Shown piece after piece: positions 1 through 8,609 of a stretch of DNA of 64,000 nucleotides. Location: positions 466,209 to 530,208 of the forward strand of contig CAWBRU010000002.1 in the NCBI GenBank assembly GCA_963791325.1, read 5' to 3'. The DNA comes from JBEVJK01 sp963791325 (GTDB taxonomy: Bacteria > Pseudomonadota > Alphaproteobacteria > Rhizobiales > Rhizobiaceae). The notes beneath the pieces were generated by a model. The model was given only the letters and a program-made list of their open reading frames with translations. It had not been told where the DNA came from and ran no database searches. Numbering within the stretch: the stretch's first letter is position 1; each line of letters starts with the position of its first letter. A program made the translations under genes and the position numbers.

Positions 1-167
1 CCGAACACCACCGCGCCGGCATGGCCGGTGAGCGTCTCGGGCAGCGCATCGCCGAGCGGCGGCCGGCGGATGTCGAGCTCGAAACCATCCGCCTGAAGCA
101 GCTGCCCGACTCGACCGGCGCTGGAATTCTCCTGATGCAGAATAACCAAGATCTTTGGGCGGACCAT
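1..167 (-). CDS. Glutamine amidotransferase-like protein, N-terminal part only
   Basis: The 55 visible residues begin MVRPKILVILHQENSSAGRV and continue with a segment reading GFELDIRRPPLGDALPETL, the usual opening of class I glutamine amidotransferase (GMP-synthase-like) proteins that act alone rather than as a synthase subunit. The catalytic Cys-His-Glu residues would lie beyond the left edge, so activity cannot be judged. The ATG at 167 is 28 bases after the stop of the TerB-like gene and on the same strand, so it is probably the last gene of the hemC operon. The call rests on N-terminal sequence style only. Confidence 0.6.
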   Translation of the reverse strand, partial: MVRPKILVILHQENSSAGRVGQLLQADGFELDIRRPPLGDALPETLTGHAGAVVF

Positions 168-195
168 TCCGACTTCGGCGACCGCGGCCCGCGGG

Positions 196-684
196 CTAGT
201 CGTCACTGCCGGTCTCCCGCGGGGTGCCGGGGGTCCGGGCGCGTGCCCGTTGCCGCTCGGCCACCCGGGACGGCGCATCGACGCCGATCAGCTCGGCGAT
301 GCGCCAGACGGTGTTGTCCTCGAGTTCGTGCCGCTCGCCGTCGGCATAGACGACATCCCACAACAGTCCGATGAAGGCCAGGCGCGCCGGGGCATCGAGG
401 TGCCGCTTCAGCACACTGGTGAACCCGTAGAGGTCGATCGCTTCCTGATCGGCCTGCTCGGCCGCGGCAAACAACGCGTCGAGCGCCGCGCCTGAAACCT
501 GGTAGGCCTCGGTCAGGGCGCGGCGCAATCGCGCCCGCTCCTCCTGGCGGCGAACGCCGTCGGCATCCATGACATGGATGAGAAGCGCCGCTGCGGCAAC
601 CCGCGCATCGTCGCCTGCGTCGAAGCGCAGCGACCGCTCGGCGCCGGGAATATCCCTGAGAAAGGAGATGATCCGGTCGAACAT
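196..684 (-). CDS. TerB-like (tellurite resistance TerB family) protein
   Basis: This 162-residue, mostly helical protein has two similar acidic motifs, DADGVRRQEE near residue 40 and YADGERHELED near residue 113, the paired DG-x-x-E pattern of TerB-like domains. Members are cytoplasmic and often lie beside envelope or stress genes; their biochemical role is unclear and the name does not prove tellurite resistance. The start MFDRIISFL was chosen because the open frame upstream becomes Arg/Ala-rich shadow sequence. The gene follows hemY by 8 bases, which suggests cotranscription. Confidence 0.75.
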   Translation of the reverse strand: MFDRIISFLRDIPGAERSLRFDAGDDARVAAAALLIHVMDADGVRRQEERARLRRALTEAYQVSGAALDALFAAAEQADQEAIDLYGFTSVLKRHLDAPARLAFIGLLWDVVYADGERHELEDNTVWRIAELIGVDAPSRVAERQRARARTPGTPRETGSDD

Positions 685-692
685 CGCCACCC

Positions 693-2354
693 CTAGAACA
701 GCCGGAAACGCCGGCCGGAGGCGGTGTGCTCGTCCTCTCCCTCGACGCCGGGATCGTCGGGCATCAGCGTGGGCAGCACCAGGTTCTCCTCGTCCGCCTC
801 GGCGTTGGGCCGGGCGCGCGACGGACGCGTGGCCAGCCCTAGCAGCGGCGGCGCGGCGGGTGCGGCCTGCGGTGCCGGCGTGACGGGCGGTTGCGGCCGC
901 TCCGGCAGAACGGCGGCGGGCGGCGCAGCAGGCTCTGCCGGCTCGGCCTCGGCGGGCTCCTCGGGCGCCGTTTCCGTCGCTGCCTCCGGTTCCGGCGTGG
1001 GCGCCAGCAACACCGGTGGCCGCGCTGCCGGGTCTTCCTCGCCGTCGGCTTCGATCACCGGTCCCAGCCGTTCGACCGGCATGCGCCACTCGAAGGCGTC
1101 GAGCCGGCCGGTCACTGGCGAGACCGGCGCCCAGCGGTCGGAGACGATGCCGTCGGCAACCCAGGCCGGATCACGCGGCGCGCGTACGGCCCGCGCCAGA
1201 TAGTAGCGCACCCGGCCCTGGTCGGCGTTCTCCGCCTCTTCGATGTCGGCCAAGAGCAAATAAGCGCCTTCGCGTCTCTGCATGCGCACCGCCGCTTCGG
1301 CGGCTTGGCGCGCCTCCTCGAACTCGTGTGCCTCCAGTGCGGCCCGGGCGACAACCATCGCGGCCTCGGCGTTGTTCTGCTTGAGCGCCTGCAGCTTGCG
1401 GGCACGCGTCAGCCGGTCCTGGGTGGCGTCGCCCGGCCTGGCATGCACGTAGAGCTCGCCGATCTCCGGATGCGGCTCGATCTTCCAATTGGCCTCCAGC
1501 AGCTTGGCCCCCTTGCGCAGGTCGTTCTGCCGAAACAGGAGCTGCGCCGCGATCGCGGCCGCCGGCACCAGCTCCGGGCGCAGCCGGTTGGCCTCGAGCG
1601 CAGCCGCCTTGGCGGTGGCCGGATCGATGTCGGCCAGCGCCATGGCCTTGGCGGTGAGCAGCACGGCCCGGCGGCGATTGGCGACATCGCGTTCGGCCGC
1701 ATTGGCGGGCTTGTGGGCATCGAGCAGCTTCAGCGCGCCGTCCCAATCGCCGCGCTCGCAGCGGTCTTCGAGGGTGGCAAGGCTCGCCCAGATGAGCTGC
1801 GGCGCGACCTCGGCGGCGCGGCCGGCATAGTGCCGGGCGGCAGCGCGGTCGCCCAGCCTTTCGGCCTCGAGAAACAGCCCGCGCAGGCCCAGCAGCCGCA
1901 TTTCCGGGTCGTCGAGCATGGTCTCGAACTTCTGCCGCGCGGCGCCATGGTCGCCTTCCAGCAAGGCCGTCTGTGCGTCGAGCAGGGCAATCAGCGGCTC
2001 CTGATCCGAGCGGATCAGCTTTGCCGCCTGGCTGTTCATCGTGCGCGCCTTGGCCGCGTCTCCGGCCCCGGCCGCGATCATCCCGGTGGACAGCGCCTGG
2101 TAGCCGCGGTCGCGCCGCCGCACCCGGAAGTAGCGGGAGATCGTGTAGGGGCTGTTCCACAGCGCTTTGCCGAGCCACCAGACGATCATCACGGCTGCGA
2201 CGACCGCGGTCACAGTCACGGCGGCGACCATCAGGCTCACCTCATACTGGTAGCCGTTGAAGGTCGCCACGAGATCGCCCGGGCGGTCGGCCAGCCACGA
2301 GAAGCCGAGGCCGAGCGCCAGCACGAAAAGCAGAAAGACAAGGACGCGTGTCAT
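693..2354 (-). CDS. hemY: HemY family membrane protein with TPR repeats
   Basis: This 553-residue protein has two N-terminal hydrophobic segments (about residues 4-22 and 40-65), then the HemY_N region and TPR-like helical repeats. It ends in a Pro/Ala/Glu-rich tail from about residue 430 that is probably disordered. The proteobacterial HemY of this type is the tetratricopeptide membrane protein encoded with hemC/hemD, not the protoporphyrinogen oxidase that shares the name. The ATG at 2354 gives MTRVLVFLLFVLALGLGFSW, a good membrane anchor. It starts 16 bases after the mitofilin stop, so the two are probably cotranscribed. Confidence 0.85.
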   Translation of the reverse strand: MTRVLVFLLFVLALGLGFSWLADRPGDLVATFNGYQYEVSLMVAAVTVTAVVAAVMIVWWLGKALWNSPYTISRYFRVRRRDRGYQALSTGMIAAGAGDAAKARTMNSQAAKLIRSDQEPLIALLDAQTALLEGDHGAARQKFETMLDDPEMRLLGLRGLFLEAERLGDRAAARHYAGRAAEVAPQLIWASLATLEDRCERGDWDGALKLLDAHKPANAAERDVANRRRAVLLTAKAMALADIDPATAKAAALEANRLRPELVPAAAIAAQLLFRQNDLRKGAKLLEANWKIEPHPEIGELYVHARPGDATQDRLTRARKLQALKQNNAEAAMVVARAALEAHEFEEARQAAEAAVRMQRREGAYLLLADIEEAENADQGRVRYYLARAVRAPRDPAWVADGIVSDRWAPVSPVTGRLDAFEWRMPVERLGPVIEADGEEDPAARPPVLLAPTPEPEAATETAPEEPAEAEPAEPAAPPAAVLPERPQPPVTPAPQAAPAAPPLLGLATRPSRARPNAEADEENLVLPTLMPDDPGVEGEDEHTASGRRFRLF

Positions 2355-2370
2355 CAAGATGTTCCCGCTG

Positions 2371-3909
2371 TCAGGCCTTGAGCGCTTCTGCCGACATCTT
2401 GTCGACAAGCTGCTCGGCTTTGAGGCGGGCCTGAACCTTGTCCATGAACGCTGCACCTGCCGCTTTGGCGCCATCGGGAAGCGCTTGATATTCGCTGACC
2501 GCGGCGGCGAAGTCGCCCGACCGGATCGCCGCCAACCAGCGCGACACCCTCTCCGGCACACCGTTGCCGGCCACCGGGCCGACCGGCCGCACCTTGACCA
2601 GCGACTCCGCACTGGCCAGAAAGCGGCTGACGAGCCCGGCGTCGTCGGGCACCGGCTGGCCGGCATCGATCATTGCGCCGGCCACTTCCGGAGCCTGGGA
2701 GGCAAGCTCCTGCCGGCTGGCGATTGCGGCCGCGGCGACCGCGCGCAGGCCGGCAAGGTCGGGGGCATCCGGCACCACCGCGGCGAAGGTCTCGACTTCG
2801 GCCGTGAATGGCCCACCCTGTTCCAGTGCCGCCTTCAGGCCGGCCACGGCGATGGCGAGCGCCGCCTTCGGCTGGCCCGCCTGGGCCGAGACCTTGCCGC
2901 TCAGATCGCCGACCCCTTGCTCGACGCTCTGCAGGTTCTTTTCGAGGCCGGCGATGCGGCCTTCATTGGTCGACGCGGCGGCGGTCGCCGCTTTGAGCGC
3001 TGCCTCCAATGTCGCCAAGCGTTGCGTCAGACTGGTCACCGCCCCCATGTCGGCACCGCCATTGGCGCCCAATTGCTCGAGCGCAGCCACCTTGTCGCTC
3101 AGCGCCTTGAGATCGGGATTGTCCGCGCTGCCGGCAGTGGCCGGCGCGGCGCCCGTCCCCTGCAGGGCAACCACGTCTGACTTGACCTGGTCGAGCTCGC
3201 GATCCAGCCCGTCGACGCGCGCGCCGAGATCCGCGAGCGGTTTGGCCGCAGCTGCGCCGCCGCCTGCCTGAAGCGCCGCGACCCGGTTCTCCAGCGCCGC
3301 GAGCTGGTCCTCCAGCGCCGTGTCGGGCGCGGGCCGCGCTACCTGCGCCGGCTGGGCAGAGGGCAGCAGGCCGAAATATTGGAGAGCGGCGGCAACCAAC
3401 AGCGCCAAGATGCCGCCGGCAAGTCCGGCGATAAGCGCGGTGCCGGCCCCGCCCCGCCGCGCCGCCGGCACACCCGAGGGCGGCGCGGGCGGCGGCGGTC
3501 CGGCCGGCTCGGCTGGCCGCGGATCACGCCGCGTCTCCGCGACGTCCGGCTGGTCGTCGAGCAGCGATCGGCGGCCGTCTTCGGCGGCCTGTTGCGTATC
3601 GGGCTGGGTGGCGGGTGGGGCTTGATCTTCAGCCTCGGCCGTCTCCACCGCGTGTGCGGCCTCTTCGGCCGCCGCCGGCTTGACCTCGCCGGGTTCTTCG
3701 CCGGGCGAGGACTGCGGCTCTGCGGTGATCACAGGGTCCGGCGGCATCGGGGCCGGTTCGGAGGCGGGCGGCTGCGGCGGCTCGCCGGCCGGCCCTGCCG
3801 CCGGCGCGATGTTCTCGTCGGGGAGACGCTGGACGTCCTCGGCATCGAGATCGATGGTCAGCGGATCTTTGCGGTCGCGGCCCTGCCTGATTCTGGGCGG
3901 TTTCGCCAT
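2371..3909 (-). CDS. Mitofilin / Mic60-like inner-membrane protein
   Basis: The layout of this 512-residue protein is that of alphaproteobacterial Mic60: an acidic, proline-rich cytoplasmic region (1-150), one transmembrane helix with a glycine pattern (about 156-182), a long coiled coil (about 200-340) and a conserved C-terminal mitofilin region. Mic60 bends inner membranes and is the bacterial ancestor of the mitochondrial MICOS subunit; the gene sits among hem genes in many alphaproteobacteria, as here. The ATG at 3909 (MAKPPRIRQG) has GGGAG 5-10 bases upstream; the open frame extends 17 codons further without a better start. Confidence 0.85.
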   Translation of the reverse strand: MAKPPRIRQGRDRKDPLTIDLDAEDVQRLPDENIAPAAGPAGEPPQPPASEPAPMPPDPVITAEPQSSPGEEPGEVKPAAAEEAAHAVETAEAEDQAPPATQPDTQQAAEDGRRSLLDDQPDVAETRRDPRPAEPAGPPPPAPPSGVPAARRGGAGTALIAGLAGGILALLVAAALQYFGLLPSAQPAQVARPAPDTALEDQLAALENRVAALQAGGGAAAAKPLADLGARVDGLDRELDQVKSDVVALQGTGAAPATAGSADNPDLKALSDKVAALEQLGANGGADMGAVTSLTQRLATLEAALKAATAAASTNEGRIAGLEKNLQSVEQGVGDLSGKVSAQAGQPKAALAIAVAGLKAALEQGGPFTAEVETFAAVVPDAPDLAGLRAVAAAAIASRQELASQAPEVAGAMIDAGQPVPDDAGLVSRFLASAESLVKVRPVGPVAGNGVPERVSRWLAAIRSGDFAAAVSEYQALPDGAKAAGAAFMDKVQARLKAEQLVDKMSAEALKA

Positions 3910-4022
3910 TCCGTCACTCCCGAATCCCTGGTCGACCGGCCGCCACATCCCGCGAAGCATGCCTCAAGCGTCCGATCACTATCACACCTGCCCGGCGTGA
4001 AAAGGGGCGCATCGCGGCCGGG

Positions 4023-4736
4023 TCAGCTTTCCGTTTCGAGCAAGGCAAAGAGACTCTCCTCCGTCGGCTGGGGAGCGATGCGGATTCGAGCCGGATCAAC
4101 GCCGGCCAGCACCGCGGCAATGCGTGGCGATAGGCAACAAAAGCGTGCAGCCGCGAAGAGTTCCGCCAGCCCCGCCTCGCGGGTGAGCGCCTCGAGGCTG
4201 GCGGCGGCCTCGCTGGAATAGACGAGCACGGCGTCCACCGGCCCGATCGAACGGGCGTGGGCTGCCGTCGCCGCCGGCGGCACCCGCCTTGTATCGTAGG
4301 TTTCGACAGGCTCGACAGCGACACCGGCAGCGCCGAGCTGCGCCTCGAACTCCGGCTTTCGCAGCCGGCCGCACAGATAGATCACCCGGCTGCCGGGGGG
4401 TAGAGCCGTGCCCAGCTCGGCCGCAAGTGCCGCGGCGGTGCCGGGGCCGGCCCTTACCGCAGGGAAGCCGCGGCTTGCAGCGGCCTTGGCCGTGCGCCGG
4501 CCGACGGCATGCAGCGGTGGACCTTGAAGCCTCTCGACCAAAGCGGCCGAGGCGTGGACCAGCGCATTGGCGCTGGTCACGGCAAGGGCGGCAACCCCGT
4601 CCATTTCGGGCAGCCTCGCCTGACGCAGGGCGACGATCTCGGTAAGCGGCAGCACCACTGCCTCCAGGCCCGCCCGGCGCAGCCGCCCCACCGTCAGCGC
4701 CGCCGCCGCGGCCGGTCGCGTCACCACAACCCGCAT
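4023..4736 (-). CDS. hemD: Uroporphyrinogen-III synthase
   Basis: This 237-residue protein begins MRVVVTRP, the standard HemD opening, and has a second-domain segment VDAVLVYSSEAAASLEALT typical of the family. It closes hydroxymethylbilane to uroporphyrinogen III with inversion of ring D, the step after HemC. HemD is poorly conserved, so the position 4 bases downstream of hemC is important support. It is cytoplasmic and begins tetrapyrrole ring commitment for heme and siroheme. The length is normal and I see no defects. Confidence 0.9.
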   Translation of the reverse strand: MRVVVTRPAAAAALTVGRLRRAGLEAVVLPLTEIVALRQARLPEMDGVAALAVTSANALVHASAALVERLQGPPLHAVGRRTAKAAASRGFPAVRAGPGTAAALAAELGTALPPGSRVIYLCGRLRKPEFEAQLGAAGVAVEPVETYDTRRVPPAATAAHARSIGPVDAVLVYSSEAAASLEALTREAGLAELFAAARFCCLSPRIAAVLAGVDPARIRIAPQPTEESLFALLETES

Positions 4737-4740
4737 CGGG

Positions 4741-5664
4741 CTAGCGCCAGCTCGCGAGCAACCGTGGGCCGGCTTCCGCGAGCAAGGTCAGCCCTGCCTC
4801 CCGGCCGATCTCGGCGGCTGCGGTCGCCTGTCCGTTGCGGCTGATCGCTTTGGCCTCCGTACCGTCCGGCGCAATCACCAGCCCGGCAAAGGCGAGCTCG
4901 TTGCCTTCGACGCTGGCATGGCCGGCGATCGGGGTCCGGCAGGAGCCGTCGAGCGCGGCGAGGAAGGCGCGCTCGCAGCTCAGCGCCGCCGCCGTCGCGG
5001 GATCGGCAATCGGGGCCAGCAGCGCCTCGACGTCATCGTCGCCCGAACGTGTCTCGATGGCGATCGCACCCTGTCCCGGCGCCGGCGGAAACGTCTCCAG
5101 CGGCAGCACTTCGGTGGCGATATCGGCCAGGCCGAGGCGCCTGAGCCCGGCCAGTGCCAGCAATGTGCCGTCGACATCGCCCCGCTGCAGCTTGCGCAGC
5201 CGCGTGTCGACATTGCCGCGAAACAGCGCGACCGCCAGGTCGGGACGCGCCCGCCGCACCAGCGCCTGGCGCCGCAGCGAAGAGGTGCCGATGGTGCTGC
5301 CCTGCGGCAGGTCGGCGAACTTGACCCCGTGCCGGCCGATGAAGGCGTCGCGGGGATCCTCGCGCGGCAGGAACGCTGAAAGCGTCAGCCCGCCGGGCAA
5401 CACCGTCGGCAGATCCTTCGACGAGTGGACGGCGAGGTCGATGCGGCCATCGAGCAAGGCGTCCTCGATCTCCTTGGTGAACAGGCCCTTGCCGCCGACC
5501 TCCGCCAGCGCGCGGTCCTGGATGCGGTCGCCGCTGGTGGTGATCGGCACCACCTGGAACGCTGCCGAGGGGAGCTGATGGGCGGCCGCCAGCCGGCGCT
5601 GGGTCTCGCCGGCTTGGACAAGCGCCAGGGCGCTGCCGCGCGTGCCGATTCTGATGGTTTTCAT
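4741..5664 (-). CDS. hemC: Hydroxymethylbilane synthase (porphobilinogen deaminase)
   Basis: HemC polymerises four porphobilinogen units on its own dipyrromethane cofactor. All landmarks are present in 307 residues: IRIGTRGSALAL at the N-terminus, HSSKDLP with catalytic Asp84, GTSSLRR near 126 for substrate and cofactor binding, and GSCRTP with Cys242, the cofactor attachment site. It is the first gene of a minus-strand operon hemC-hemD-mitofilin-hemY-terB-amidotransferase. The 69-base gap to the divergent tsaD must hold the promoters for both directions. Confidence 0.97.
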   Translation of the reverse strand: MKTIRIGTRGSALALVQAGETQRRLAAAHQLPSAAFQVVPITTSGDRIQDRALAEVGGKGLFTKEIEDALLDGRIDLAVHSSKDLPTVLPGGLTLSAFLPREDPRDAFIGRHGVKFADLPQGSTIGTSSLRRQALVRRARPDLAVALFRGNVDTRLRKLQRGDVDGTLLALAGLRRLGLADIATEVLPLETFPPAPGQGAIAIETRSGDDDVEALLAPIADPATAAALSCERAFLAALDGSCRTPIAGHASVEGNELAFAGLVIAPDGTEAKAISRNGQATAAAEIGREAGLTLLAEAGPRLLASWR

Positions 5665-5733
5665 GCCCTGCTGTCCGTGTTAACCCGCGCCGCGGGAGTT
5701 CCGCCCTCCTATCGGGGAAACGATGGTCCGGCA

Positions 5734-6834
5734 ATGAGAGAAGACGACGCGGTCCGGGTGCTCGGCATCGAGACGAGCTGCGACGAGACGGCGGCGGCCG
5801 TGGTCGCCTGGGAAGGCGGCCGTGCCCGGATCCTCGCCGATCTGGTGCTTAGCCAAACCGACGCGCATGCGGCCTTCGGTGGGGTCGTTCCCGAGATCGC
5901 CGCGCGCGCGCATGTCGAGGCGCTCGACGGCCTCGTCGAAGCTGCGCTGCGGCGGGCGGGGGTGCGCCTTGACGACATCGACGCGGTGGCGGCGACCGCC
6001 GGTCCCGGCCTGATCGGCGGCCTGCTGGTCGGCCTGATGACTGCCAAAGCGATCGCCGCCGCTGCCGGCAAGCCGCTCCTGGCGATCAACCATCTCGAGG
6101 GCCACGCCCTGACGGCCAGGCTGACCGACGGCCTGGCTTTTCCCTACCTTCTGCTGCTCGTCTCCGGCGGCCACACCCAGATCGTGCTGGTGCGCGGCGT
6201 GGACGATTATGAGCGCTGGGCGACCACGGTCGACGATGCGCTGGGCGAGGCGTTCGACAAGACCGCGAAGCTGATCGGCCTGCCATTTCCCGGCGGCCCG
6301 AACCTGGAGCGGGCGGCCCAGTGGGGCGATCCGCGCCGCTTTGCCCTGCCGCGACCGCTGCTCGGCGACCCCCGTCCCGACTTTTCCTTCTCCGGCCTGA
6401 AGACGGCGGTGCGCCAGGCCGCCGCGGGTCTGGCCCCGCTCACCGACGAGGACCGGGCCGACCTGGCAGCGTCGTTCCAGGCGGCCATTCTGGCGACGCT
6501 TGAGGACCGTGTCGGACGCAGCCTCGCGCGTTTCCGCGCCGCTTTCCCTGACTTGCACGGCCCCACCCTGGTGGTCGCCGGCGGCGTTGCCGCCAACCGC
6601 GCGGTCCGGCACATGCTCGAAGCGCTGAGCCGCGCGGCCGGATTTGCCTTCCTGGCCCCGCCTGCACGGCTCTGCACCGACAATGCCGCCATGATCGCCT
6701 GGGCCGCGATCGAGCGTCTGCGCAGCGGCCTTGTGCCGGCCGACGCCATGGCGCTTGCGCCGCGCTCGCGCTGGCCGCTCGACCACCGGTCGACGCCGCT
6801 GCTGGGTTCGGGCCGCCGGGGCGCCAAGGCATGA
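5734..6834 (+). CDS. tsaD: tRNA N6-adenosine threonylcarbamoyltransferase
   Basis: TsaD transfers the threonylcarbamoyl group to A37 of ANN-decoding tRNAs, working with TsaB and TsaE. The 366-residue product begins with the ASKHA ATPase signature VLGIETSCDETAAAVV and contains the iron-binding HLEGH (His120, His124) and CTDNAAMIAWA near the C-terminus. The ATG at 5734 is chosen because the family starts a few residues before VLGIETSCDET; the open frame extends upstream into the divergent hemC. The stop overlaps the gpsA start by 4 bases (ATGA), implying translational coupling. Confidence 0.97.
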   Translation: MREDDAVRVLGIETSCDETAAAVVAWEGGRARILADLVLSQTDAHAAFGGVVPEIAARAHVEALDGLVEAALRRAGVRLDDIDAVAATAGPGLIGGLLVGLMTAKAIAAAAGKPLLAINHLEGHALTARLTDGLAFPYLLLLVSGGHTQIVLVRGVDDYERWATTVDDALGEAFDKTAKLIGLPFPGGPNLERAAQWGDPRRFALPRPLLGDPRPDFSFSGLKTAVRQAAAGLAPLTDEDRADLAASFQAAILATLEDRVGRSLARFRAAFPDLHGPTLVVAGGVAANRAVRHMLEALSRAAGFAFLAPPARLCTDNAAMIAWAAIERLRSGLVPADAMALAPRSRWPLDHRSTPLLGSGRRGAKA

Positions 6835-7814
6835 GCACGACGATCGCGGTGCTGGGTGGCGGTGCCTGGGGCAGCGCACTCGCGTCGACGGCACGGCGGG
6901 CCGGCCATGCTGTGCGGCTGTGGGCCCGCGACGCCGAGATCGTCGCATCGCTCAACAGCCGCCGCGAGAACCCGCGCTACCTGCCCGGCCTTACACTGGC
7001 CGAGGGCATCGCCGCGACGACGGAGCTCGACGGCGCGCTCGGCGGCGCCGGCCTGGTGCTGGTCGCAACCCCGGCGCAAACCTTGCGCCAGGTGCTTATG
7101 CAAGCCGCGGGCGCTATTGCCGAAGGGATCCCGGTGGTGCTTTGCGCCAAGGGGCTCGAACGCGGCACCGGCAGCCTGCTCTCGGAGGTGGCCGGCGCCG
7201 TTCTCGGCCCGCAGCCAGTCGCGGCTTTGTCCGGCCCGAGCTTCGCCAGCGATGTGGCGCGCGGGCTGCCCACCGCCGTGGTGGTGGCGTCAGCCGAGGC
7301 CGAACTCGCGAGCGCGCTCGCCACCACTTTGTCGGCGCCGCATTTCCGTTGCTACTCTTCGGCCGATCTCACCGGGGTCGAGATCGGCGGCGCGCTCAAG
7401 AACGTCCTGGCCATCGGCGCCGGCGTCGTCGTCGGCTCGGCGCTGGGCGCCAGCGCCCAGGCCGCCATGGTCACGCGGGGCTTCGTCGAGCTGCGCAAGA
7501 TCGGCGCGGCCTATGGCGCCGAGCCCGAGACCCTGATGGGCCTTTCCGGACTTGGCGACCTGGTGCTGACCTGCAGCTCGGGCCAGTCGCGCAATTTTTC
7601 CTATGGCCTGGCGCTCGGGCGCGGCGAGGACCTCAGCGGCCGGCCGCTCGCCGAAGGGGTGGCAACCGCCGCGGTGGCCGCCGCAATGGCCCGCAGCAAC
7701 GGCATCGAGGCGCCGATCGTGGATGCGGTCGACCGCATCCTGGCGGGCAGCGTCACCGTCCACGACGCCGTCGCCGAGCTGATGGCTCGGCCGCTGAAAA
7801 GCGAGAGCGGCTAA
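6831..7814 (+). CDS. gpsA: Glycerol-3-phosphate dehydrogenase [NAD(P)+]
   Basis: GpsA reduces dihydroxyacetone phosphate to sn-glycerol-3-phosphate for phospholipid synthesis in the cytoplasm. The 327 residues show the NAD(P) loop VLGGGAWGSALA at the N-terminus, CAKGLERGTG, the SGPSFASDVARG signature, and GLSGLGDLVLTC in the C-terminal helical domain. The length is typical. Its ATG lies inside the tsaD stop, and tsaD-gpsA is a linkage seen widely in alphaproteobacteria. Confidence 0.97.
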   Translation: MSTTIAVLGGGAWGSALASTARRAGHAVRLWARDAEIVASLNSRRENPRYLPGLTLAEGIAATTELDGALGGAGLVLVATPAQTLRQVLMQAAGAIAEGIPVVLCAKGLERGTGSLLSEVAGAVLGPQPVAALSGPSFASDVARGLPTAVVVASAEAELASALATTLSAPHFRCYSSADLTGVEIGGALKNVLAIGAGVVVGSALGASAQAAMVTRGFVELRKIGAAYGAEPETLMGLSGLGDLVLTCSSGQSRNFSYGLALGRGEDLSGRPLAEGVATAAVAAAMARSNGIEAPIVDAVDRILAGSVTVHDAVAELMARPLKSESG

Positions 7815-7855
7815 GCCCCCGCTCATCTGCGCTTTCTGAAACGGAGACTCCTGCG

Positions 7856-8152
7856 ATGCTGTTTGCCCTGATCTGCAACGACAAGCCCGGCCATCTGCAA
7901 CTGCGGCTCGATACCCGCAGCGACCATGTCGCCTTCCTCAACGAGCTCAATGCCAAGGGGGTTCTCAGGTTCGCCGGACCGTTCCTGGACAGCGACGGCA
8001 AGCCCAACGGCAGTCTTGTCGTCATCGAGGCTGCCGACGCCGCCGCCGCCAATGCCCTGGCCGCCAAGGACCCCTATGCGATTGCCGGGCTGTTCGAATC
8101 GGTCGAGATCCGCCCGTGGAATTGGGTGTTCAACCCGCCATCCAACAGCTAG
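7856..8152 (+). CDS. YciI family protein
   Basis: This 98-residue protein resembles YciI-like ferredoxin-fold proteins, with LDTRSDHVAFLNELNAKGVL holding the conserved Asp-His pair near residues 22-23, GPFLDSDGKPNGSL, and a C-terminal ESVEIRPWNWVF. The family has a putative His-Asp active site, but no single reaction is established. The start ATG at 7856 is preceded by a GGAG-type site. It follows gpsA by 41 bases on the same strand and probably belongs to the tsaD-gpsA transcript. Confidence 0.85.
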   Translation: MLFALICNDKPGHLQLRLDTRSDHVAFLNELNAKGVLRFAGPFLDSDGKPNGSLVVIEAADAAAANALAAKDPYAIAGLFESVEIRPWNWVFNPPSNS

Positions 8153-8183
8153 ATCTCTGCCGTCAACCGGAGGATAGGGGCCG

Positions 8184-8609
8184 ATGAACCACTGGCTGTT
8201 CAAGTCCGAGCCGTCCAGCTTCTCCTTCCAGATGCTGAAAGCCAAGGGCAAAGCGGGTCAGGAATGGGATGGAGTGCGCAACTACGCGGCCCGCAACAAC
8301 ATGCGGGCGATGGCAGTCGGCGATCTCGGCTTCTTCTATCACTCCAACGAGGGCCTCGACATCGTCGGCATCGTCGAGGTTTGCGCCGCTGCCCACCCCG
8401 ACTCGACCACCGACGACCCGCGCTGGGAATGCGTCGATATCCGCGCCGTGCGTGACGTGCCCAATCCGCCGACGCTGGACGAGATCAAGAAAAGCCCGAA
8501 GCTCTCCGAGATGGCATTGGTTCGGCTGGGGCGGCTCTCGGTCCAGCCGGTGACCCCGGCGGAGTGGCGGGAAGTATGCCGAATGGGCGGACTCGATCCG
8601 GCGCCTTGA
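8184..8609 (+). CDS. EVE domain-containing protein
   Basis: This 141-residue, single-domain protein opens MNHWLFKSEPSSFSF and includes GVRNYAARNNMRAM and DLGFFYHSNEG, the canonical EVE core related to PUA and YTH domains. EVE proteins bind modified bases in DNA or RNA, and a housekeeping subgroup lies beside YciI and gpsA in proteobacteria, as here. A strong GGAGGA lies upstream of the ATG. The last 34 bases overlap the start of the methyltransferase gene. Confidence 0.9.
   Translation: MNHWLFKSEPSSFSFQMLKAKGKAGQEWDGVRNYAARNNMRAMAVGDLGFFYHSNEGLDIVGIVEVCAAAHPDSTTDDPRWECVDIRAVRDVPNPPTLDEIKKSPKLSEMALVRLGRLSVQPVTPAEWREVCRMGGLDPAP

Noticed and set aside
891..2381. Long plus-strand frame of 496 codons opposite hemY
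   Set aside because: GC-rich antisense shadow; Arg/Gly/Gln-rich composition and no ribosome site. The same applies to the long frames opposite tsaD (5680-6948), dnaE2 (27183-29120) and the glycosyltransferase (51603-53729).
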